Shown here piece after piece: positions 1 through 22,074 of a stretch of DNA of 64,000 nucleotides. Source of the DNA: Actinostola sp. cb2023 (lineage: Eukaryota; Cnidaria; Anthozoa; Actiniaria; Actinostolidae); contig JAUJYZ010001116.1 in NCBI GenBank assembly GCA_033675265.1, positions 62,001-126,000 on the forward strand, read 5' to 3'. The notes under the pieces were generated by a model. It searched no databases. It saw nothing but the letters and a program-made list of their open reading frames with translations, and was not told the DNA's origin. The position numbers and the translations under genes were made by a program. The number at the start of each line of letters is the position of its first letter. The first letter of the stretch is position 1.

Positions 1-486
1 TCATCTTTTCACTCTTCTATTTCTTTGATTTCCTTTCACTTAGTTCCCTTTCCTTATTTCATATATATGGGGCATATTGTAACACCTTATACACGCATTC
101 GGCAACGCGCCAGCCAGCTTTCAGTGACTCGTGTTTCCAAACACTGAGGGAGGGGCCAATGGTGGTTAACAGTCCACGGCGCAATCGCAAGGATCGGGCA
201 CAAAGGGCTTTAGATAGCCCCGGGCATGTTAACCAACAAAGGACCTTACCACAGCATAACAAAAGGCACATTCCGGAAAGTCCCCGGCCAAAATATTCTC
301 GAGTGCGAGCTGGTCACACCTATCAACACGTGCGAGAGATTTCGTACCTCCAAACCTCACAAGTGCGTCGACCCGGGCCAAAGGGATTCGCGGAATTGAA
401 CAAAGCCACCAACTGAACACACGAAATTAGCCCGTGGCGTTCACCTAGACAATTCAATTCAGCTACCGCCAAACAACACTAGCTGG
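1..486. other. No recognisable gene; left flank of repeat array
   Basis: Short open frames of up to 85 codons exist here, but none resembles a protein family I know. The sequence is GC-richer than the rest of the window. It shares word fragments (CGGCC, GGCCCAA, GGCCAAA) with the array that follows, so it may be a decayed edge of that array. Confidence 0.4.
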
Positions 487-2215
487 TATCTGTGCCCGGC
501 CGAAAGGCCCAACTTAGATAGATTTGGCTGAACACCGAATGCCAGCTATACGCCAAACACACCTACCGGCACCTGAACCCAGTTCAGTATCTGTGCCCGG
601 CCGAAAGGCCCAACTTAGATAGATTTGGCTGAACACCGAATGCCAGCTATACGCCAAACATACTATACGCCCAACACACCTACCACTACTATAACGGCAC
701 CTGAACCCAGTTCAGTATCTGTGCCTTGCCCGAGAGGCCCAAACTAAATAATTTGGCTGAACACCGACTGCCATGCAGCTATACGCCAAACACACCTACC
801 GGCACCTGAACCCAGTTCAGTATCTGTGCCCGGCCGGAGAGGCCCAAACTAAATACTTTGGCTGAGCACCGACTGCTAGCTATACGCCAAGCACACCTAG
901 CGGCACCTGAACCCAGTTCAGTATCCGTGCCTGGCCCGAGAGGCCTGGCCCCAAACTAAATAATTTGGCTGAGCACCGACTGCCAGCTATACGCCAAACA
1001 CACCACTAACGGCACCTGAACCCAGTCCAGTATCTGTGCCTGGCCCGAGAGGCCCAAACTAAATAATTTGGCTGAGCACCGACTGCCAGCTATACGCCAA
1101 ACACACCTACCGGCACCTGAACCCAGTTCAGTATCCGTGCCTGGCCCGAGAGGCCCAAACTAAATAATTTGGCTGAGCACCGACTGCCAGCTATACGCCA
1201 AACACACCACTAACGGCACCTGAACCCAGTTCAGTATCTGTGCCTGGCCCGAGAGGCCCAAACTAAATAATTTGGCTGAGCACCGACTGCCAGCTATACG
1301 CCAAACACACCACTAACGGCACCTGAATCCAGTTCAGTATCTGTGCCTGGCCCGAGAGGCCCAAACTAAATAATTTGGCTGAGCACCGACTGCTGCCAGC
1401 TATACGCCAAACACACCTACCGGCACCTGAACCCAGTTCAGTTCCGTATCCGTGCCTGGCCCGAGAGGCCCAAACTAAATAATAATTTGGCTGAGCACCG
1501 ACTGCCAGCTATACGCCAAACACACCTACCGGCACCTGACCTGGCAGTTCAGTATCCGTGCCTGGCCCGAGAGGCCCAAACTAAATAATTTGGCTGAGCA
1601 CCGACTGCCAGCTATACGCCAAACACACCACTAACGGCACCTGAACCCAGTTCAGTATCTGTGCCTGGCCCGAGAGGCCCAAACTAAATAATTTGGCTGA
1701 GCACCGACTGCCAGCTATACGCCAAACACACCACTAACGGCACCTGAACCCAGTTCAGTATCTGTGCCTGGCCCGAGAGGCCCAAACTACAATAATTTGG
1801 CTGAGCACCGACTGCCAGCTATACGCCAAACACACCTACCGGCACCTGAACCCAGTTCAGTATCCGTGCCTGGCCCGAGAGGCCCAAACTAAATAATTTG
1901 GCTGAGCACCGACTGCCAGCTATACGCCAAACACACCACTAACGGCACCTGAACCCAGTTCAGTGTCCGTGCCTGGCCCGAGAGGCCCAAACTAAATAAT
2001 TTGGCTGAGCACCGACTGCCAGCTATACGCCAAACACACCTACCGGCACCTGCCAAAACCCAGGTCAGTATCTGTGCCCGGCCCGAGAGGACCAAACTAA
2101 ATAATTTGGCTGAGCACCGACTGCCAGCTATACGCCAAACACACCACTAACGGCACCTGAACCCAGTTCAGTATCTGTGCCCGGCCCGAGAGGCACAAGT
2201 TTAAATAAATTTCCA
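487..2215 (+). repeat. Tandem array, ~103-bp unit, about 16 copies
   Basis: Each unit runs through CACCTGAACCCAGTTCAGTA, then TGTGCCTGGCCCGAGAGGCC, then AATAATTTGGCTGAGCACCG and CCAGCTATACGCCAAACACA. Units differ by small indels and substitutions (CTACCGG versus CACTAACGG before the shared CACCTGA). Minus-strand open frames at 1889-2279 are translations of the repeat and not genes. Confidence 0.95.
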
Positions 2216-3700
2216 AGCACATGGTTGACGTTGGACGACCAGGAGTGCTACGGACAAAGAGTTCCAGCAAACCTGACACGAAAATAGAACAATGTTAACC
2301 ATTTTCGCCCGAGAGGGCCAACACATGCAAAACATACTACCGTAAGGCTCTATAGTACTTGGTAAGCACATCCGCACATTAATATTGCATTTGGTTCACG
2401 TTGGACGGCCAGGAGTGAGCAACCAGTCGATGAACTGGCACGATGACACCAAGAAAGCTTCCTATACTACAACCTGATACGAAAATAGATCAATTTAAAC
2501 GGTATTAAATTTCGCCCGAGCAGTGGTCCCACACTGCAGTATACTACCGCGCCGGGCGAAGCTAGTCCTAGGAAAGCACATGGTTAACGTTCACGTTGGA
2601 CGGCCAGAGTTCCTGCAACCTGACACGAAAAATAAAGCAATATTAACCATTAACTTTCCCCCGAGCTGTCCAAATCAAGATATACCTGTCGGTGCTTGGC
2701 AAACACATGGCTCACGTTGGACGGTCATGAGTGAGAAAACAGTAAGCGTCCTGCGAAGCTGTCCGTGTAGACTGCGATTCGAAATCCAGCATCTCTGAGG
2801 TGTCTTTCCTGCAGTAGTGCCTTTCCCCTTACATTCAGCCTGCACACCGATGTTAACCCTTGCGAAACAGGCTCCAACAAGAATACTGACTAAAAATTGA
2901 ACCAACCGGCGATGCATAGAGGTGACATACCACGAAAATACAACGACATACCTATGCAAATTCGAAGAAAAATTACTAGAGGAAATAAAACACCTACATA
3001 TAATTCCTGAAGTCGGAAACCTGCTAAGAATATATTACCGTGTGATAAGTCAAAACCGAGACTGCTATAGAAAGCTGACCGAGCACATCCGACAAGACTG
3101 ACTAAAGACCGAAGAGAAACCTGTGCCGGTCCGGCCAAGAAGCCAAAACCCTAAAACGAGCGAAGGGCAAGAATACCCGTGCAATAAAATGACTAATTAG
3201 CGGACCGAATACAAACTAACGATAGAATAGCAACCACTACTGGAACTGGATGAAAAGCACGAATAATACCGATGCAATAAAACCCGAATAGCCGCGCACA
3301 TAGTAAGGGACACTGACCTACGTCTACGTCTTCCCGAAGCACACAAATTCTATCCTGACACGTGCACTAGTTGCTAAAGCGAAGAACACGACTAAACCAG
3401 CGAAAAAGGTAGCATGTAGACTTAGTCAGGAAGGGCGTGTAACTGTACCGTGTGGCTATGCTGAGAAGAGTAAAGCAAGTATCGAAACATGAACTGGTGG
3501 CGGTACAGTTGCCAACGTCGTACGAAATGAGTTATCCAACAGCAAAGCCCCTGTGAACTGACACAAAATAGAAGAACTTTAAACCATTAAATTTCGAACG
3601 AACGTACGGCCCAAACAAGATATAATACTACCGTAACACGAGTACTCGGCAACCGCATGGTTGACGAAGGACGGCCAGGAGTGAGCATATTGCGGAAGGT
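2216..3700 (+). repeat. Decayed, long-period repeats beside the 103-bp array
   Basis: The words CGTTGGACGGCCAGGAGTG, CCTGACACGAAAATAGA and CATTTTCGCCCGAG recur with large gaps near 2218-2322, 2370-2530, 2576-2740 and 3549-3690. They look like an older, strongly diverged tandem or dispersed family related in style to the array on the left. No gene is supported. Confidence 0.65.
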
Positions 3701-4457
3701 AAAAGGTTCGACGTTGTTCGTCCCGCTGGTTTGGTCAACTACAATATGTTAATTACAGGACTCTTGTTATATAGTCTTGTATATCATTAAATCATCTCCC
3801 GTGGGACTATTGGGGCGGTTTGAATAGACAGTCATGCATTCACAAGATACACTAGGTTATTTTGTCCTCCAAATCAATAAGCGTGCACGATACCCTAGTG
3901 GTGCGGGGCAGTTATTTAGTGGGCCTAGGATCCGACTGTTCCCTCCCTCTTTGATCACTAAGCTGATTGGTGTAATGCCCGGATAGCGCGGATGAGGTAG
4001 AAATCCTCGTCCTATACGTAACATACGGTGACTCAGCATAATGTCTGGGAGTATGGTTCTTTTTTGAATAAATTACCGGCATTCATCTCTTTTGAACCTG
4101 GGGGTCTTGGTTGTGTTTTTTTTTTTGCATTCTTTTTTCTTTTTTCTTTGTTCTTGTTTGTTTGTTTGTTTTCCTTTTTGGAATTGTTTACATACATCTA
4201 TTTTTTGTAAAACAAATTGTAAAAAAATGCATATTGATAAGCTAGCTTTCACCTCTTCTCCTTCTCTGAGCCCTATAGGTCCAGTTAAATAATTTAATTA
4301 ATTATAAATGCTTCAACTTTTTAAATAATCTTAATATTTAACGTTGCTTTCTTTTGACGGTAATAACATTTACGGTAAACGATATTCAAGAAATGTATTA
4401 TACTGATAGATCCACATGTTCAAAGAGTGCAAAGCGTAAATAGCTTATTATAATATC
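3701..4457. other. No gene seen; T-rich tract
   Basis: A T-rich tract lies at about 4120-4205. Open frames there encode only low-complexity Phe/Leu strings. I see no exon, RNA gene or element ends. Confidence 0.4.
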
Positions 4458-4628
4458 CACCTGTTTTCAAAAACGTTGTCCATTTACAAAATACAAAATA
4501 GTAGAAAGGAATTAATTAGAGAAACAAAAGAAATTCAATCACGCAGAATTGTGGCTCATTGTTTCTCTAATTAATTCCTTTCTACTATTTTGTATTTTGT
4601 AAATGGACAACGTTTTTGAAAACAGGTG
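4458..4628. repeat. Long inverted repeat (hairpin), ~67-bp arms
   Basis: The left arm (4458-4524) begins TCCACCTGTTTTCAAAAACG. The right arm (4560-4628) is its near-perfect reverse complement, ending CGTTTTTGAAAACAGGTGG. The spacer is ~35 bp. The form is that of a fold-back element or MITE. Confidence 0.9.
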
Positions 4629-4630
4629 GT

Positions 4631-4931
4631 CATTCTCAAAAAGGTTGTCCAGATGAAAAGACTACATTACTACAATAAAGTCACGTGGAATTTCAATTTG
4701 AGATGCAAAAGTACACGGCATTGTTAACCTGAGTATCAGTCCCCCTCCCTCCCCCTCCCCGTTTCCCCGGGGCCTGGGCCTGATACTCAGGTTACGGCAT
4801 TGTGAGAACTGAATGTAATGGCGCTGGTATCAACTCGCAGTTCCGCGCGCAGAAATTGAAAACATAATGAATCACGTGACTTTATTGTAGTATTGTAGGC
4901 TTTTCATCTGGACAACCTTTTCGAGAATGAC
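4631..4931. repeat. Second inverted repeat with nested palindrome
   Basis: The outer arms (4631-4692 and 4869-4931) share TTGTCCAGATGAAAAG and its reverse complement, and AAAGTCACGTG / CACGTGACTTT. Nested inside are CCTGAGTATCAG (about 4729) and CTGATACTCAGG (about 4780) around a C-rich centre. It starts two bases after the first hairpin ends. Confidence 0.85.
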
Positions 4932-4963
4932 TGTATATGCTGATGCAGTTGTACAAACATTGT

Positions 4964-5097
4964 TCATTCTCGTACCCAGAGCTCCTCGGTCGTTCCCTCT
5001 GGGTACGAGAACGAACAATCTCGTCCCCAGAGCCGTTATTTCTTACTGCGCATGCTCGACATGCGCAGTAAGAAATAACGGCTCTGGGGACGAGATT
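4964..5097. repeat. Two adjacent perfect palindromes
   Basis: The first has arms TTCTCGTACCCAGA (4967-4980) and TCTGGGTACGAGAA (4998-5011). The second has a 38-bp stem (5017-5054 and 5060-5097) closed by a 5-base loop CTCGA, with TGCGCATG at the stem tip. Confidence 0.9.
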
Positions 5098-5764
5098 GGA
5101 GAACGAAATATTGTTCTAGTGTAATTTGTAACGCATGCGCAAATTGTTTTCACTCCAAGAGCAATTAAGGTACTTTAAACATATTTTATTATCATGAATA
5201 ACACTTATTACAAGATGGTCAAATTTAATACGAATACTCAATACGAATGGTCAAAATGCCATTCATATGAATAGAACATTATGTATATAAATATGAAGTT
5301 TCTTGAATTCCCACCTCACACACTCAATACCGCAATGAACGAAGCGATTTAGCAAAGAGAATATATTATACACTCAACTCTCTCTGGCCCGGTCACTCTC
5401 GGGACCCATCTACGGGGACTGGACAAAACTTAGGGTGTGGCCGTCTTGAAGGGGTGCCCATCTTGAAAGAGTGCCCGTCTTGACGAGGTGGTATTGAGGT
5501 CGAGAGTTGAATGCAACACACACTCGCTATTGCGGTCCATATTTCCCTTTCAGTCTATTTAGATATTAAAATTTAAAAATTGATACAAATAAATTTCTAT
5601 GCGTTATCCAATCAGATAACAGTATTCTTTCTTGCCAATAGCAAATGACCTTGAACGACGACCAGTGTTAGGGACACGCCCTTCAGCGCCGCCACGTGAT
5701 TCAATCATTTGATAAACCTGTCTGTTGCACACTCCTTTAATTTGTATTCTGTCTGTTTGTTGTT
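5098..5764. other. Spacer 3' of SGPL1; no gene seen
   Basis: The stretch contains three short direct repeats of the type TGCCC(G/A)TCTTGA at 5440-5490. Nothing else is recognised. It lies just past the stop codon of the minus-strand S1P-lyase gene and probably holds its 3' UTR. Confidence 0.4.
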
Positions 5765-15902
<10,138 letters not shown>

Positions 15903-16414
15903 CGTGATCACAAGTAAAAACTAAAGCCGGACTTGTACGTTGGACCCCAAACTGACTCACGTGACTATCATACACGATTACACAATATTGTAGTTGACAT
16001 AAGGGAGGGGAGGGTGCGTAGTGTGATAACTCTAGCGATATTTTCTCAATATTAGAAGTTTCTCTACTTCCTCCTGAACAAGCGGGAGTTTGTTTTATTC
16101 CGTTTTTTTAATCTAAATTTAGCGATTCTCAATAAATCTTATTATTTCATGTTTTCACTCTCATGTTTAATTTTTTTTAATTTTTTAATTTTTTCCATTT
16201 ATTGCCAGAACTTATAATTATAAAACGTAATTGTAATCGCTCTTATAAACACATGGTTCCTGTTCCTGTACTCAATTTTAATCTCATCTACTCAATCCGA
16301 ATGAACGGATGTCGGACCCAATCCCTCTCGACCAGTCAGCTGTCACATTCTTCAAAACAGACCTTCATCTAATTTTCATCCCTTGCGAGCCGGTCTGTGT
16401 TGACTACTACAACC
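15903..16414. promoter_or_regulatory. Divergent promoter region, SGPL1 / dehydrogenase
   Basis: 512 bp separate the SGPL1 ATG (minus) from the dehydrogenase ATG (plus). An E-box-like CACGTG lies at about 15958. No clear TATA box is seen. The head-to-head arrangement implies that promoter elements of both genes lie here; this is inference. Confidence 0.55.
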
Positions 16415-18922
16415 ATGAACAACTCTCTACAACTATGGGACGGCAACCTATCTATCATAACACGACCTGTGCCCCATGTTTCAGCGTCGAATGAAGTGAT
16501 CGTCAAGGTAGCATTCTCTGGTGTATGTGACGTGGACCTCAAGGTTCTAGCAGGAGAACTTCCAGTATCGCGATGCGTTGTGCCAGGGCATGAGTTTGCT
16601 GGTGTAGTTAGTGAGATTGGCGCTGATGTCAGGAACGTTTCAATCGGCGATCGGTGAGTTGATTCAGTATCGATAGAATGAAAAAGGAAAAAAGGAATTG
16701 TGATTTCCGTAATCACGCGATCCGCGGGTTATTGACGTCGAAATCCTCTAATAAAAACGCATTTCAATACAGGAATTTGAGAAAAAGTGAAAACTAATAT
16801 TTACAGTTTCGCTTATTTTATGAAATTTGAAGCGCATCGTCAAGTAGCTTATTTACAACTGCGTTTTAGACCATCGAAATGATCTTTGATCAAGGTTGGA
16901 CGCACCAGAATTACTACATTATTTTTATCATTTCCTTCACATAAAATATTACACCAAAAGTAAATCATCGATCTTTTATAGAAACGGCAGAGTGTAAAGA
17001 ATTTCGTTGAGTTTATTACAAAAGACTGTATATATTTGAATAAGACCATGCTGAACAGGTGCAGTGTGTGTTCAGTCATTAGCGATTCAAGCGACGATTT
17101 GGTGGTCTTTCCTTGTTATGGTAATTTCAAGAAATAAAATAGTGTGTTTTTCCTTTATTTTTGGTTGAAATATTAACATATAAATAAGGGAAACACCTTT
17201 GTTTGCGTGATGAGATAAAACTAAGGCAAGCTGTATTTGGTATGATAATAATCGATTAATCCGTATTAAAGCTTCACCTACATACATTGTAGCATGTGGT
17301 GTCAGAAGGGGATTCCCTAGATACCTGTCAATCAATGTCCATGGTGTCAGAAGGGGATTCCCTAGATACCTGTCAATCAATGTCCATGGTGTCAGAAGGG
17401 GATTCCCTAGATACCTGTCAATCAATGTCCATGGTGTCAGAAGGGGATTCCCTAGATACCTGTCAATCAATGTCCATGGTGTCAGAAGGGGATTCCCTAG
17501 ATACCTGTCAATCAATGTCCATGGTGTCAGAAGGGGATTCCCTAGATACCTGTCAATCAATGTCCATGGTGTCAGAAGGGGATTCCCTAGATACCTGTCA
17601 ATCAATGTCCATGGTGTCAGAAGGGGATTCCCTAGATACCTGTCAATCAATGTCCATGGTGTCAGAAGGGGATTCCCTAGATACCTGATCATGGTTCCGG
17701 ACGAAGTAGCACTAAGTCGGTTGTTGAATGAAAAGTCTAAGTACATACTAAGCACATACCACACGCCCCTTGTGGAAGTTAAATATAGTTTACCTACTTA
17801 TATTACTTAGTAATAATGTTGTTAATGATGATGTATTCTAACCGAATCCAAATTAACCCATCATGCAGTTCGTTATCGTTCCAGTTAATTTTGCGCGTTT
17901 CCCCGGGAAACCTAGAAATTAACACAATTGTGTTGTCACTTATTTATACCATACACTATGCAATACTATTTACGCCATCCACTGCAGTACTGAGCAGGGC
18001 GTAGGGAGAGAACTCGCAAACATTATACTTCAGATAGAATGTCGAAAACATAAATACCTGTTTTGTTTTCCTACTACAGTTGTTGCTACGTTGTTTCATT
18101 TCATTTCATTATTATTTCAGTGTTGTCATCAACCCTCATGTCAGCTGCAATACATGCCCAGCATGCACCAGGGGACAAACTCAGTTCTGCGAGACAAGCT
18201 GTCAATCATTCATCGGGATTGGTCGCAATGGTGGATGGTCACAGTACACGAGAATACAAGCAAACAACGTATATATTCTACCACCACAGATATCACTCCG
18301 CCATGCTGTACTTTGCGAGCCTATTTCATGTATTCTGCATGGTCTGGATATCCTGCGACCTTTCCCCACACACTCCAAGGTACTCGTCAATGGATCTGGT
18401 ATTGTGGGTATCCTGTGGTTATCCATTCTGCATTTCCATGGTTACCGTAAGGTTGTCGTGTGCGATCAATCTGACAGACGTCGTCACCTAGTAACGGGGT
18501 TAAGGTTAGACTATGACGTCAAACATCCCGATACAATTGACGCTGAAGCCTATGAGAGTGTTCGTTTGGACAAGCAATGGGGCTTTGACATTGTAATCGA
18601 TTGTACGTCGTCTTCTACAACTATACAAAAGGCTGTTAAATGGATGAGAAATGGAGGGAAAATACTACTGTTTGGTTGCTATCCGCAAAATATCGAGCTG
18701 AAGATTAGTCCTTATGACATTCTAAACAAGGAACTCAAGATATTCGGCTCACAATCAAATCCATTTACGTTCCCACAAGCTTTGCAGTTGATTAAAGACA
18801 TAGCGGAACCTTACCTGGACTTTAGTAAACTTGGTATTTCTTTATTTCAGTTGACAAATTACGAGGAAGCATTTGAAACTCTTTTAAAGGAAAAAGTTCA
18901 GAAAGTTGTTTTTGAAACCTGA
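16415..18922 (+). CDS. Zinc-dependent medium-chain dehydrogenase, sorbitol/polyol type
   Basis: Two exons, 16415-16653 and 18121-18922, join in phase (CG|T) to 346 residues, the usual length for this family. The reaction is NAD(P)-dependent oxidation of a polyol or alcohol in the cytosol; the substrate cannot be read from sequence. Residues seen: catalytic-zinc Cys38 and His59-Glu60 (PGHEFAG), four structural-zinc cysteines at 89, 92, 95 and 103, LCEP with Glu146 as in sorbitol dehydrogenases, and a Rossmann GSGIVG. It resembles invertebrate proteins annotated as D-altritol 5-dehydrogenase-like or threonine/sorbitol dehydrogenase-like. The start is chosen at ATG 16415, the first in-frame ATG. 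It is head-to-head with SGPL1. The intron holds a 45-bp minisatellite. Confidence 0.9.
17296..17690 (+). repeat. 45-bp minisatellite, ~9 near-identical copies, in dehydrogenase intron
   Basis: The unit is ATGGTGTCAGAAGGGGATTC + CCTAGATACCTGTCAATCAATGTCC. Copies appear identical apart from the truncated last one, so expansion is recent. Because 45 is a multiple of three, both strands stay open (130 and 225 codons), but there is no gene. Confidence 0.97.
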
Positions 18923-19996
18923 AACTGCTGTAATTAATAAATGAAATACTCGAATGAATGAGCCTGGGACTTTCTTCGTGTATTTGAATTTTTGGTAGAA
19001 ATTTTCGCGACAAAGACGGCCTCCTACTTATGACTGCAAGATCACTCTCGAATGTGGGAGGTGTCGAGGCACATGTATCCTTAAGCCTGCGCGCGCATGG
19101 CTAGTGACGTCTCAAATGTACTTTTACAAGGAAGGTTTGTGATTTTCTTGCATTATTTGCTTAGAATTCATGTGATATTGTTTTAGATAAAGGTAAATTG
19201 GCCGGGATAGATAGCCTTCGGCTCGTATCTATATCCCCCGTACAAAACGGTAACTTAATTTCACAACTACTTTAGCATATTAGACCGTGCTTCAGCGCAG
19301 AAGAAGCGCTTCATATCCTTTGGAAGAAATCTTCCCTTAACACGCAACTGCAAGCACGTTTTAAACTACTTGTATAATTTCCATGGCTCACATCTAATTC
19401 GTTATTTATCAGATCCCTTGGTATACTGTTAATCTGTTCCACACACTGACGATGGTAGATGTTCTGCCGAAACATGTCTGTCAGTATGAGATTCTCAAAA
19501 ATGTATTCACAACAGTAGTCTGAAAATTAAAGAACACGTTGGTGTAGAAATCTGAGCAAGAAATTGTGTTTTTGAGTGGTTTTGAGCGATTCGAAAAGCT
19601 TGGTTCAACCTGTCATTTTATAGTTTTGAGTACTATGAGTGAAATGTTTGTTTCTCAAAAGCATTATTTTTCTACATCGTTCCCTAAGAAATACTAGAAA
19701 TAAAGAATAATAGTTGTTGAAGTCCCCTGTGTAGTTTTCTTGAGGTTTTGACTGTTGTATTTATTCGATGATCGATGGGTCCGAGTTGTCTAGCTTGTGA
19801 ATTTTGGTTGACGAGCGCTGAACAGCGATCGATGAACGCCGAAGTTAGGATTTGTGTGCAATTTCTAAGCCGTGGTGGATGCCTGGGCTCTGACTTGTTG
19901 CTTTATACCTCGTCTTTTTATCCTTCATTTGGCCAACACATTTAATTTAGCCGCTTTTTAGATCGGGAATCACGACTCCTATATAACACATTGCGC
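18923..19996. other. Intergenic; no gene seen
   Basis: Downstream of the dehydrogenase. It probably contains its 3' UTR (AATAAATGAAA at about 18936). No exon-like frame or element ends are recognised. Confidence 0.45.
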
Positions 19997-20845
19997 AGGT
20001 GTGGTTGTCAGAAGGAATTCCTTACTCGCTCACGTTCCTAACTTAGGACCAGAAACACTTTCCTTAGTAGGTGTGGTCGTCAGAAGGAATTCCTTACTCG
20101 CTCACGTTCCTAACTTAGGACCAGAAACACTTTCCTTAGTAGGTGTGGTTGTCAGAAGGAATTCCTTACTCGCTCACGTTCCTAACTTAGGACCAGAAAG
20201 ACTTTCCTTAGTAGGTGTGGTTGTCAGAAGGAATTCCTTACTCGTCCACGTTCCTAACTTAGGACCAGAAAGACTTTCCTTAGTAGGTGTGGTTGTCAGA
20301 AGGAATTCCTTACTCGCTCACGTTCCTAACTTAGGACCAGAAACACTTTCCTTAGTAGGTGTGGTTGTCAGAAGGAATTCCTTACTCGCTCACGTTCCTA
20401 ACTTAGGACCAGAAAGACTTTCCTTAGTAGGTGTGGTTGTCAGAAGGAATTCCTTACTCGCTCACGTTCCTAACTTAGGACCAAAAACACTTTCCTTAGT
20501 AGGTGTGGTTGTCAGAAGGAATTCCTTACTCGCTCACGTTCCTAACTTAGGACCAGAAAGACTTTCCTTAGTAGGTGTGGTTGTCAGAAGGAATTCCTTA
20601 CTCGCTCACGTTCCTAACTTAGGACCAGAAAGACTTTCCTTAGTAGGTGTGGTTGTCAGAAGGAATTCCTTACTCGCTCACGTTCCTAACTTAGGACCAG
20701 AAAGACTTTCCTTAGTAGGTGTGGTTGTCAGAAGGAATTCCTTACTCGCTCACGTTCCTAACTTAGGACCAGAAAGACTCTCCTTAGTAGGTGTGGTTGT
20801 CAGAAGGAATTCCTTACTCGTCCACGTTCCTATCTTAGGTCTGCA
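19997..20845 (+). repeat. 72-bp minisatellite, ~11.7 copies
   Basis: The unit is GGTGTGGTTGTCAGAAGGAA + TTCCTTACTCGCTCACGTTC + CTAACTTAGGACCAGAAAGA + CTTTCCTTAGTA. Because 72 is 24 codons, one frame stays open for 288 residues of a repeated 24-mer. No signal peptide, splice context or flanking exon supports it as a gene. Confidence 0.96.
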
Positions 20846-20887
20846 TGTACTTTCAAGCACGACCTGAACTACAACCTCATTCTTGGT

Positions 20888-21240
20888 TCGCAACTACTAA
20901 AGTACAAGATATCCACAGGTAGCCCAAGGTATCATGAGAGGCTTGTTATCGACCATGACTGATACATATCACCATCTTCACAATTATCATCACAATTATC
21001 ATCATCATCATCACCAACATTATCATCATCACCATCATCATAACCCCCTATCCCAAGGCCGTGACTAGCTAGTCCTGCATGTCACCAAGCAAGGTCCCAT
21101 ACAAACACTACAGGAAGGTTAGAGTTCATTGGCTTTATTATTTACGGAGTTATCGACCAGAGCCTAAGGTCCCATACAAAGCCTTATATGCAGCTCGATA
21201 ACAAGCCTCTCATAGATACCTTGGGCTACCTGTGAGATAT
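20888..21240. mobile_element. Inverted-repeat element
   Basis: The left arm (about 20902-20955) has GATATCCACAGGTAGCCCAA, GGTATCATGAGAGGCTTG and TTATCGA. The right arm (about 21188-21240) has TCGATAACAAGCCTCTCAT and CTTGGGCTACCTGTGAGATA, its reverse complement. The interior includes a (CAT)n run. Confidence 0.8.
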
Positions 21241-21261
21241 CTAGAGAGTGCGCGCAAGATG

Positions 21262-21572
21262 TATAATCGACAGTCCTTATATAGCTAATTGCATAATCGT
21301 TGTCGGGTTGAAAATCATGAAAGCTATGACCAAAAGGAATTCAGGGAAATTAAAACTCTCAAATAACACCGTCAAATCATCGACCTTTTTATCCAGACTT
21401 GTAGGATCTTAATTAAATAGCTCATATATTTACAAAACTACGAGAACTTTGAATATATCTGCCTGTAATGCAGGTCATGAACTGATTTCCCATCCATCCT
21501 TGCGGTCTCAGCTTCTATGATTTAAGATTTTCAACCGACAACGATTATGCAATTAGCTATATAATAGCGAAA
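21262..21572. mobile_element. Second inverted-repeat element
   Basis: AGCTAATTGCATAATCGTTG (about 21282) followed by TCGGGTTGAAAATC is matched in reverse by GATTTTCAACCGACAACG and ATTATGCAATTAGCTATATA near 21525-21565. The arms are ~45 bp with a ~220-bp interior. It looks non-autonomous. Confidence 0.8.
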
Positions 21573-22074
21573 CCTAATCTTATCTTCTATTTACATCACG
21601 TAACTAGACAAAGCTAAACCTGTGGTGGTCTAAATGTTTTGGTTAAACAAGAGGATATATGTCGCACAGGAAACTACTTGTTGATCTCATGACTAAAACA
21701 GTCTGGGTTACTAAATTAATGATTACCTTGCAAATCATTTAAGAATGCATTAGCTAAATTTCTGTTGCGTAACAATGGTTTATTTATACACGTTTATATT
21801 TATTTATATAACAGTGAACAAGTGCACGTGTAGAATGAAACTTGAACACCGTGTAAAACGCACTACATTTACTGACATTTCGGACGTTAGTCCTTCTTCT
21901 TGTTGGTTCTAGAATTCGTTTTCTCTCGCTCTGACGGACGATGACCTCAGGAACGCAGAGTGAATCCACACTTCTAATAGAACAGGCGTTGCATTGAGGA
22001 AGACTGTTCAATTTGGCAAGGTGCGCGCGATAAGGAGAATCTAAGCAGCTCAAATGTAACGTTCCTGAAACTTT
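21573..22074. other. Intergenic; no gene supported
   Basis: An 89-codon minus-strand frame (21784-22053) has no recognisable domain and no splice context. Nothing else is seen. Confidence 0.4.

Noticed and set aside
17087..17764. 225- and 130-codon repeat proteins
   Set aside because: 45-bp minisatellite inside the dehydrogenase intron.
20001..20867. 288-codon repeat protein of 24-residue units
   Set aside because: Unit of 72 bp keeps the frame open. No signal peptide, splice sites or conserved ends. The unit composition is satellite-like.
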